DNA of 64,000 nucleotides, from assembly GCA_030528325.1 (NCBI GenBank), contig JAUMZD010000011.1, positions 1 through 64,000 on the forward strand. The letters run 5' to 3'. This document shows, in pieces, positions 56,413 to 64,000 of the stretch. The notes under the pieces were generated by a model. That model was not told the origin of the DNA, did not search any database, and saw only the letters and a list, made by a program, of their open reading frames with translations. Origin of the DNA: Lautropia sp. Lineage in GTDB: Bacteria; Pseudomonadota; Gammaproteobacteria; Burkholderiales; Burkholderiaceae_E. Positions within the stretch are counted from its first letter, which is position 1, and each line of letters starts with the position of its first letter. Both the position numbers and the translations under genes were made by a program.

Positions 56413-56429
56413 TATGCTTTTTTGCAATA
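56413..56429. promoter_or_regulatory. Possible LysR-type operator in the lysR-ligJ divergent region
   Basis: TATGCTTTTTTGCAATA has the T-N11-A spacing and imperfect dyad symmetry (TATGC/GCAATA) of LysR-type binding sites. It lies 21 bases from the regulator start and about 147 bases before ligJ, a position usual for autoregulation plus activation. Assigned on pattern only. Confidence 0.4.
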
Positions 56430-56575
56430 ACAGATATCGAAGCTAAAACATTGATGGCATGTGTCTGGAAGATCACAATCCATTGAACCGAACGCCACCC
56501 ATGCGATGACATCTGATCATCCGCCATGGGCAGATGGGTGTGCCTTTCAGGAACCTGATAAGCAGCAGAGTGGCC

Positions 56576-57652
56576 ATGAGCGCAGAAAACCACCGTCCCG
56601 CCGAGACAGCCGTATCCCGCCGACCGTTGATCATCGACGTTCATGGTCACTACACCACGGCGCCGGCCGCACTGGGCGCATGGCGGGATCGTCAGATTGC
56701 CTCGCTGAAAGGCGGGGATGTGCCCAGCGCGAGCGAGCTTCGGATCAGTGATGACGACATTCGTGAATCGATCGAGAAGAATCAGCTGCGCTTCATGAAG
56801 GAGCGCGGTTCCGACATCACGATCTTCAGCCCTCGTGCCAGCTTCATGGCACACCATATCGGCGATTTTCAGACTTCATCGACCTGGGCAGCAATCTGCA
56901 ACGAGCTGTGCTTCAGGGTGAGCGAGCTGTATCCTGACAACTTCATTCCCGCCGCGATGCTGCCACAGTCGCCAGGTGTCCCGATCGAGACCTGCATTCC
57001 CGAACTCGTCAAATGCGTTGAGGGGTACGGGGCTGTCGGTATCAATCTGAATCCGGACCCGTCGGGGGGGCATTGGACCAGCCCTCCGCTGTCCGATCCG
57101 TACTGGTTTCCGATCTATGAAAAGATGGTCGAGTATGACATTCCGGCCATGATTCATGTCAGTACCAGTTGCAATGCCAGCTTTCACACCACAGGCGCCC
57201 ACTATCTGAATGCGGACACGACGGCTTTCATGCAGTGTCTGACCAGTGATCTGTTCAGGCAGTTTCCCACGTTGAAATTCCTGATTCCTCATGGGGGAGG
57301 TGCGGTGCCTTATCACTGGGGGCGGTTCCGTGGTCTGGCTCAGGAACTCAAGAAGCCGGTGCTCGACGAGCATCTCCTGAACAACATCTATTTTGATACC
57401 TGTGTCTATCACCAGCCAGGCATCGATTTGCTTACAGAGGTCATCCCCGTCAGGAACATCCTGTTTGCCAGCGAGATGATTGGTGCGGTTCGTGGTATCG
57501 ACCCGTACAGCGGACACCATTACGACGATACGAAACGCTACATCGAGGCCACGACGAACCTGACGGACGAGGAGCGGTTCCAGGTCTATGAAGGAAATGC
57601 TCGCCGGGTATTTTCGCGGCTGGATCAGCGCCTCAAGGCCAAAGGTCTGTGA
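56576..57652 (+). CDS. ligJ: 4-oxalomesaconate hydratase (LigJ/GalB-type amidohydrolase)
   Basis: A 358-residue metal-dependent hydrolase of the amidohydrolase superfamily. The metal motif [10 protein letters not shown] begins at residue 21, and the family text [31 protein letters not shown] and [23 protein letters not shown] matches 4-oxalomesaconate hydratases of the protocatechuate 4,5-cleavage pathway. It yields 4-carboxy-4-hydroxy-2-oxoadipate. The start used is the ATG at 56576; an ATG at 56534 adds 14 unconserved residues. First gene of the operon. Confidence 0.92.
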   Translation: MSAENHRPAETAVSRRPLIIDVHGHYTTAPAALGAWRDRQIASLKGGDVPSASELRISDDDIRESIEKNQLRFMKERGSDITIFSPRASFMAHHIGDFQTSSTWAAICNELCFRVSELYPDNFIPAAMLPQSPGVPIETCIPELVKCVEGYGAVGINLNPDPSGGHWTSPPLSDPYWFPIYEKMVEYDIPAMIHVSTSCNASFHTTGAHYLNADTTAFMQCLTSDLFRQFPTLKFLIPHGGGAVPYHWGRFRGLAQELKKPVLDEHLLNNIYFDTCVYHQPGIDLLTEVIPVRNILFASEMIGAVRGIDPYSGHHYDDTKRYIEATTNLTDEERFQVYEGNARRVFSRLDQRLKAKGL

Positions 57653-57695
57653 TCCGTGTCAGACAAGTCGAAACCAACGAGACAAGGGAAGCGCC

Positions 57696-58379
57696 ATGTT
57701 CGAGCTTGGGGTGGTCTATAGAAACATCGAGCGGGCAGATGCCCGAATTGCTGAAAAACTGGGTCAGTTCGGATCTGCGACCGTGCATGAAGCGATGGGT
57801 CGTGTAGGACTTCTGAAGCCCTACCTGCGGCCGATTTACCCGGGAGCGCAAGTTGGCGGTACGGCCGTCACGGTGCTTCTTCACCCAGGCGACAACTGGA
57901 TGATGCATGTGGTAGCCGAGCAGCTCAGGCCTGGCGATATCGTCGTGGCTGGTGTCACGGCGGCGTGTACTGATGGCTTCTTCGGGGATCTGCTCGCAAC
58001 CAGTTTCAAGGCCCGAGGCGCCAGAGCGCTGATCATCGATGCTGGTGTTCGTGATGTCCGCGTGCTTCAGGAGATGGATTTTCCGGTGTGGAGCAAAGCC
58101 ATTTCTGCCAAAGGCACGATCAAGGCCACGCTGGGGTCCGTGAACATCCCTGTGGTCTGTGCAGGCATGCTGATCAACCCGGGTGACGTGATCGTGGCCG
58201 ATGATGACGGGGTTGTGTGTGTGCCGAGGGCGAAGGCAGAGCAGACGCTGGAGGCTGCTGCCAGGCGGGAAAGTCTGGAAGGGGAAAAGCGTGCCAGGTT
58301 GGCCGCTGGTGTGCTGGGACTGGACATGTACGGCATGCGTGAGCCGTTGGCGAAGGCCGGGCTGAAGTACATCGACTGA
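57696..58379 (+). CDS. ligK: 4-carboxy-4-hydroxy-2-oxoadipate aldolase
   Basis: A 227-residue class II pyruvate aldolase with the RraA-like fold. It cleaves 4-carboxy-4-hydroxy-2-oxoadipate to pyruvate and oxaloacetate, the last step of the pathway. Motifs include [16 protein letters not shown] near the start, [28 protein letters not shown] (catalytic Arg and metal Asp region) and [16 protein letters not shown] near the C-terminus. It follows ligJ after 43 bases. Confidence 0.95.
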   Translation: MFELGVVYRNIERADARIAEKLGQFGSATVHEAMGRVGLLKPYLRPIYPGAQVGGTAVTVLLHPGDNWMMHVVAEQLRPGDIVVAGVTAACTDGFFGDLLATSFKARGARALIIDAGVRDVRVLQEMDFPVWSKAISAKGTIKATLGSVNIPVVCAGMLINPGDVIVADDDGVVCVPRAKAEQTLEAAARRESLEGEKRARLAAGVLGLDMYGMREPLAKAGLKYID

Positions 58380-58433
58380 TCCCTGCGTCTTGTTTCAAGT
58401 CGCAAAATTGCTTCTTAATCGAGGGCACGAGGC

Positions 58434-59399
58434 ATGTCAGCAAGCATCGATCAGATGAATCCCGGGCAGTGGGCGATTGGCCTGCTGGGGTACGGAGAGG
58501 TGGGCCGGATTCTGGCCGAGGATTTGCGTGCCCGGCAGGTGCGAGTCCTGGCTTATGACATCAAGCAGCAGAAGCCAGAGGCCCTGTCCGATCTGAAGGC
58601 TCATGCAGAGGAGCAGGGCGTGCAGCTTTGCGATACGGTCGGCGAGCTTGCAGCTGAAGCCGACTTCATCATCTGTGCTGTGACGGCCAGTCAGACGGTA
58701 AAGGCAGCGCAGACCGTGTCGGCAGCCATTCGACAGGGAGCCTTCTTTCTTGACTTCAACTCTGCATCACCAGCAGCGAAGCAGGCGGCGGCGGAACTGA
58801 TCCGCTCGGCAGGGGGGCGTTATGTAGAGGGTGCGGTGATGTCCAGCATGCCGCCTTACAGGATTCGTGTTCCGTTGCTCCTGGGCGGGCCGGATGCAGA
58901 CTCGCTCGCGCCTGCTCTGGATGCGTTGGGGTTCTCGGCCAGGGTGGGCAGTTCTCGGCTTGGCGTTGCTTCTGCCACGAAAATGTGTCGCAGCGTGATG
59001 ATCAAGGGGCTGGAAGCCATGGTCATCGAGAGTTTCACCGCTGCCCGTCATTATGGCGTGGAGCAGGAGGTGCTGGGCTCGCTGCAGGAGACTTTTCCGG
59101 GAATCGACTGGGAAACGACAGGGGCTTACTTCTTCCAGCGGGTCATCGAACATGGACGGCGTCGAAGCGAGGAGATGTACGAGTCCGCGAATACCGTTCG
59201 TGATGTCGGGATGGCGGCTTTTTCGGCTCAAGGCACCGCTGATCGACAGGCGTGGATGGCCGATCTTGCAGATCAGGGGGTTTTTGGCGAGCGAGGCTCG
59301 AACGCATTTGCCAGAAGCCCGGACTGGCGAGACGAGGCCGATCGTTTGCTGGCCAATCTTGAGAGGAATCGCCCCACTGTCTCATCGGGTGAGCTGTAG
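58434..59399 (+). CDS. 6-phosphogluconate/hydroxyisobutyrate dehydrogenase-like oxidoreductase (DUF1932)
   Basis: A 321-residue beta-hydroxyacid dehydrogenase superfamily member. The N-terminal NAD(P) motif is GLLGYGEVGRILAEDL (from about residue 17), LDFNSASPAAKQ corresponds to the substrate-binding serine region, and the C-terminal helical part (ASATKMCRSVMIKGLEAMVIESF) resembles DUF1932 with the catalytic Lys. Such genes are often found within 4,5-cleavage clusters, but I do not know the reaction. It is between ligK and ligI, in the same orientation. Confidence 0.85.
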   Translation: MSASIDQMNPGQWAIGLLGYGEVGRILAEDLRARQVRVLAYDIKQQKPEALSDLKAHAEEQGVQLCDTVGELAAEADFIICAVTASQTVKAAQTVSAAIRQGAFFLDFNSASPAAKQAAAELIRSAGGRYVEGAVMSSMPPYRIRVPLLLGGPDADSLAPALDALGFSARVGSSRLGVASATKMCRSVMIKGLEAMVIESFTAARHYGVEQEVLGSLQETFPGIDWETTGAYFFQRVIEHGRRRSEEMYESANTVRDVGMAAFSAQGTADRQAWMADLADQGVFGERGSNAFARSPDWRDEADRLLANLERNRPTVSSGEL

Positions 59400-59486
59400 G
59401 CTTGTCGCAGGCAGGAAACCCGGAGACCAGTTTCATGACGGCCTGGCAAGACAGGCTGCTTCGAAGCATGACAGGGAGAACCACAC

Positions 59487-60410
59487 ATGAGCACCTTCAC
59501 GAAGACACCTGGGTGGCTGGATTGGCATGCAAACCCCGGCAAGCCACGTTTTCAGGTACCACCAGGTTCGGTGGATGCACATTGTCATGTGTTCGGGCCC
59601 GGCCACATCTTCCCCTATGCACCGGAAAGAAAATACACACCCTGTGATGCGTCAAAAGACCAGCTCTTCGCGCTGAGAGATCGGCTCGGCTTCTCTCGTA
59701 ACGTGATCGTGCAGGCCACCTGTCATGGATCGGACAATCGCGCTCTTGTCGATGCGCTTCGGGCATCCGATGGCATGGCGCGAGGCGTTGCCACCGTCAG
59801 GCGTGATGTCAGTGACGAGGCCTTGGTCATGCTGCACGAGGCAGGTGTTCGAGGCGTCAGGTTCAACTTCGTGAAGCGTCTGGTCGACTTCACGCCCAAG
59901 GATGAACTGATGGCGGTTGCGCAACGGGTAGCCAGGCTTGGCTGGCATGTCGTCATCTACTTTGAGGCGGTCGACCTGCCGGCGCTTTGGGATTTCTTCA
60001 GTCATCTGCCGACGACGGTCGTCGTGGATCACATGGGGCGTCCGGATGTGAGCAAGCCGGTCGATGGGCCCGAGTTCGAGCGATTTCTGCAATTCATGCA
60101 TGCACATCCCAACGTGTGGAGCAAGGTCAGCTGCCCTGAAAGGCTTTCCCTGACGGGGCCACCAGCGCTCGATGGTGAGCTGAATGCCTACCAGGATGTC
60201 GTGCCTTTTGCTCGCCGTGTGGTGGAGAGCTTTCCGGATCGGGTCCTCTGGGGGACAGACTGGCCTCATCCCAACCTGAAGGATCACATGCCCGACGATG
60301 CTCTTCTGGTGGACTTCATTCCGCATGTTGCACCAACGCCGGCGTTGCAGAAGAAGCTGCTGGTCGACAATCCCATGCGGCTTTACTGGCCTGAGGAGGG
60401 CACAAACTGA
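59487..60410 (+). CDS. ligI: 2-pyrone-4,6-dicarboxylate lactonase
   Basis: A 307-residue amidohydrolase-superfamily lactonase that hydrolyses 2-pyrone-4,6-dicarboxylate to 4-carboxy-2-hydroxymuconate (oxalomesaconate). It has the N-terminal SVDAHCHVFGPG motif, FNFVKRLVDFTP, VVVDHMGRPD and the terminal aspartate in LWGTDWPHPN, matching LigI/PmdD. The product passes to LigJ. It lies 87 bases after the dehydrogenase gene and 87 before ligA. Confidence 0.95.
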   Translation: MSTFTKTPGWLDWHANPGKPRFQVPPGSVDAHCHVFGPGHIFPYAPERKYTPCDASKDQLFALRDRLGFSRNVIVQATCHGSDNRALVDALRASDGMARGVATVRRDVSDEALVMLHEAGVRGVRFNFVKRLVDFTPKDELMAVAQRVARLGWHVVIYFEAVDLPALWDFFSHLPTTVVVDHMGRPDVSKPVDGPEFERFLQFMHAHPNVWSKVSCPERLSLTGPPALDGELNAYQDVVPFARRVVESFPDRVLWGTDWPHPNLKDHMPDDALLVDFIPHVAPTPALQKKLLVDNPMRLYWPEEGTN

Positions 60411-60497
60411 CAGGACCGAGGTTCGAAGGGCAGTTTCCTGAAACGGCCCGGCACCTTTCCCATGACTGAATGGAAACCGACAGACAAGGAGGCAGCC

Positions 60498-61821
<1,324 letters not shown>

Positions 61822-61855
61822 GCCGCTTTTCAGGAACTGAATATAGGAGCAAGGC

Positions 61856-62827
61856 ATGACAATCAAGGTAGCGCTCGCAGGCGCTGGTGCTTTTGGCATG
61901 AAGCATCTGGATGGCATCAGGAACATCCAGGACGTGGAAGTCGTTTCATTGGTCGGACGTGAGCAGGGCAAGACGCAGGAAGTCGCAGACCGGTATGGCA
62001 TTGCACACGTGACAACCGACCTGGCTCAGGCGCTGTCGATCAGGGAAGTGGATGCCGTCATTCTGTGCACGCCGACACAGATGCATGCGGCTCAGGCCAG
62101 GGCCTGCCTCGAGGCAGGCAAGCATGTGCAGGTGGAAATCCCGCTCTGTGACGTTCTGGCAGAGGGAGAGGAAGTGGTTGCTCTCCAGCAGCAGACCGGG
62201 CTGGTGGCCATGTGCGGGCACACGCGGCGCTTCAATCCCAGCCACCAGTATCTGCACAGGAAGATCCAGACCGGTGAATACAACATCCAGCAGATGGATG
62301 TGCAGACCTACTTTTTCCGCCGTACCAACATGAATGCATTGGGGCTGCCCCGCAGCTGGACGGATCATCTGCTTTGGCATCATGCTGCTCACACGGTGGA
62401 TCTGTTTGCCTATCAGTGTGGCAGTCCGGTCGTTCAGGCAAACGCCCTTCAGGGGCCCATGCACCCTGAGCTGGGTATTGCGATGGACATGAGCATTCAG
62501 CTGAAGGCGGAAAATGGTGCCATCTGCACGCTCAGTCTGTCCTTCAACAACGATGGGCCGCTGGGCACCTATTTCCGGTATATCGGTGATACCGGTACCT
62601 ATATTGCGCGGTACGATGACCTGGTTCGTTCGCATGCGATGGGAGAGGAAGAGATGATCGACGTTTCGAAGGTCGACGTCTCGATGAACGGCATCGAGCT
62701 GCAGGATCGTGAATTCTTTTCGGCCATTCGTGAAGGGCGGGAGCCCAATGCCAGCGTGAAACAGGTTTTGCCGTGCTATCAGGTGCTGAACGCACTGGAA
62801 CAGCAATTGGCCCAGGAACTTCGATAG
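61856..62827 (+). CDS. ligC: 4-carboxy-2-hydroxymuconate-6-semialdehyde dehydrogenase
   Basis: A 323-residue Gfo/Idh/MocA-family NADP dehydrogenase that oxidises the ring-cleavage product (as its hemiacetal) to 2-pyrone-4,6-dicarboxylate. The Rossmann motif VALAGAGAFGMKHLDGI begins at residue 5, and the active-site text HVQVEIPLCDVLAEGEEVV, GHTRRFNPSHQYLH and WTDHLLWHHAAHTVDLFAYQ matches LigC. It is 34 bases after ligB. Confidence 0.95.
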   Translation: MTIKVALAGAGAFGMKHLDGIRNIQDVEVVSLVGREQGKTQEVADRYGIAHVTTDLAQALSIREVDAVILCTPTQMHAAQARACLEAGKHVQVEIPLCDVLAEGEEVVALQQQTGLVAMCGHTRRFNPSHQYLHRKIQTGEYNIQQMDVQTYFFRRTNMNALGLPRSWTDHLLWHHAAHTVDLFAYQCGSPVVQANALQGPMHPELGIAMDMSIQLKAENGAICTLSLSFNNDGPLGTYFRYIGDTGTYIARYDDLVRSHAMGEEEMIDVSKVDVSMNGIELQDREFFSAIREGREPNASVKQVLPCYQVLNALEQQLAQELR

Positions 62828-63002
62828 AACGATACGCAGGGGGATTTCATCCATTGCGCGATGAGAAAAAGATGGACGGCTCTGGCATCCTGTGACGTCT
62901 GACAGCTGCCATTGGGGGCGTAGCCGCTCTGAAACAACCGAACCACCGAGATGAAACAGGGTCATTCCCGGGGATGGCCTTCAAACAGCAAGGAGACTCA
63001 TC

Positions 63003-64000
63003 ATGAAGCTGACCCGTAAACGGTTTCTTGGCGCCATCGGTGCTGCCGCCACCTTTCTCGCGGCACCCAGTGCATTTTCACAATCACAGATCACGCTGCG
63101 CCTGCATCATCCACTGCCGCCTCAGGCGCCCATCCCCCGTCATGCGTTGACGCAATGGGCGGAGAAGGTCAGGCAGGATAGCGGTGGCCGGATTCGTGTC
63201 CAGCTTTTCCCCGCCATGCAGCTGGGAGGCAGGCCACAGGATCTGGTCGACCAGGCCAGGAATGGCGTGGTGGATCTGGTCTGGACCATTCTTGGCTATA
63301 CCCCGGGACGCTTTCCGAAAACAGAAGTCTTCGAGTTGCCGTTCATGGTCGGCAAGGCAAGCGAGTCGGCGGTAGCCCTGCAGCAGTATGTTGAGCAGCA
63401 TGCCATGGATGAGTTCAAGGATGTGAAGCTCATCACGGTTCACACGCATGGGCCAGGTCTTTTCCATGGACGCAAGCCCATCCAGCGACTGGAGGACATG
63501 CAGGGCATGAAGGTGCGGGGTGGTTCCCGCATCATCAACATTGCCTTGAAAGCCTTGGGTGCCGTGCCCGTGGGCATGCCCGTGCCGCAAACCACTGAGG
63601 CCCTGTCGAAGGGTGTCATCGATGCGACGACCTTACCGTGGGAAGTGGTACCGGCGTATCGGGTGCAGCAAAGCGTCAGGAACCATACGGGTTTTGCCGG
63701 GCAGGAAGGCCTCTACACCCAAACCTTTGGTGTGCTGATGAATCGCAAGCGCTATGAGACCCTGCCTGATGAGCTGAAGGCGGTCATCGATGCGAACACC
63801 GGTGTGGAAGTGGCCAAAGCCTTTGGCGCGGTCATGGATGAGTACGACCAGATTGGTCTTCAGGCTGCGGAAAAGGCCCGTAACAACATCGTGATGCTGG
63901 ACGAGAAGGAGACGGCCCGATGGAAGGAGGCGTTGAAGCCTACCCGTGAGGCCTGGTTCAAGGAGGTTGCAGGGCGGGGTATCGATGGGCCCAAGCTCCT
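63003..64000 (+). CDS. dctP: TRAP transporter solute-binding protein (DctP family), cut by window end
   Basis: Runs off the right edge; 332 residues are visible. The signal peptide is residues 1-26 (LTRKRFLGAIGAAATFLAAPSAFS, Tat-like RKRF). The mature part shows DctP features: ITLRLHHPLPPQAPIPRHALTQWAEKV, LFPAMQLGGRPQDLVDQARNGVVDL, the arginine-containing GMKVRGGSRIINIALKALGAVPVGMP and EALSKGVIDATTLPWEVVP. It starts with AAGGAG at good spacing, 175 bases after ligC. It likely binds an aromatic or dicarboxylic acid substrate for the lig pathway; the membrane subunits presumably follow outside the window. Confidence 0.93.
   Translation, partial: MKLTRKRFLGAIGAAATFLAAPSAFSQSQITLRLHHPLPPQAPIPRHALTQWAEKVRQDSGGRIRVQLFPAMQLGGRPQDLVDQARNGVVDLVWTILGYTPGRFPKTEVFELPFMVGKASESAVALQQYVEQHAMDEFKDVKLITVHTHGPGLFHGRKPIQRLEDMQGMKVRGGSRIINIALKALGAVPVGMPVPQTTEALSKGVIDATTLPWEVVPAYRVQQSVRNHTGFAGQEGLYTQTFGVLMNRKRYETLPDELKAVIDANTGVEVAKAFGAVMDEYDQIGLQAAEKARNNIVMLDEKETARWKEALKPTREAWFKEVAGRGIDGPKL

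Overview
The window looks like a chromosomal segment of a GC-rich betaproteobacterium, most likely a Burkholderiales member. The main reasons are the mnmG-rsmG-parA-parB-atpIBEFHAGDC-hemE arrangement, parS sites beside mnmG, and a protocatechuate 4,5-cleavage (lig/pmd-type) cluster. A Lautropia-like organism is only a guess. No rRNA, CRISPR array or intact prophage was seen; one tRNA-Arg is present.

Layout. 0-5 kb: patatin-like protein, tRNA-Arg(CCG), a membrane-anchored cytochrome c5 and the helicase Rep. 5.3-7.9 kb: PriA. 7.9-10.1 kb has no gene and carries the most striking signal: DnaA-box-like sequences repeated about every 166 bp, with AT-rich flanks, resembling a replication origin but without dnaA beside it. 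10.1-13.7 kb: yvcK, a sugar permease and glucokinase. 14.3-22.7 kb: hemE and the complete ATP synthase operon. 22.9-27.5 kb: parB, parA, rsmG and mnmG, read leftward.

27.55-34.38 kb is a gene-poor, compositionally different stretch with five good parS sites, decayed transposases (ISNCY-type and IS5-type) and two families of small repeats (called A and B here). It probably nucleates the ParB partition complex. Rightward genes resume with pdxA. 35-43 kb: pckG, a metC-like gene, UDP-xylose pathway genes and a universal stress protein. 43-46 kb: a GGDEF/EAL protein and a GntR regulator. 46.8-52 kb: argS, a SPOR-domain protein, dsbA, a short-chain dehydrogenase and rlpA. 52-55.3 kb: an rsmI/lpoA/yraN/BON envelope locus lacking the usual diaA gene.

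55.4-64 kb is a catabolic cluster: a LysR regulator divergent from ligJ, ligK, an unassigned dehydrogenase, ligI, ligA, ligB, ligC and a TRAP solute-binding protein cut by the window end. Together these convert protocatechuate (and probably gallate-type intermediates) to pyruvate and oxaloacetate. Glucokinase, YvcK, PEP carboxykinase and this ring-cleavage route would feed central metabolism.

The candidate new biology is chromosome-organisational: the DnaA-box array, the parS cluster inside decaying mobile DNA, palindromes resembling SlmA nucleoid-occlusion sites scattered across the segment, and the dispersed A and B elements. All assignments are by eye from sequence; no database search or computation was run.
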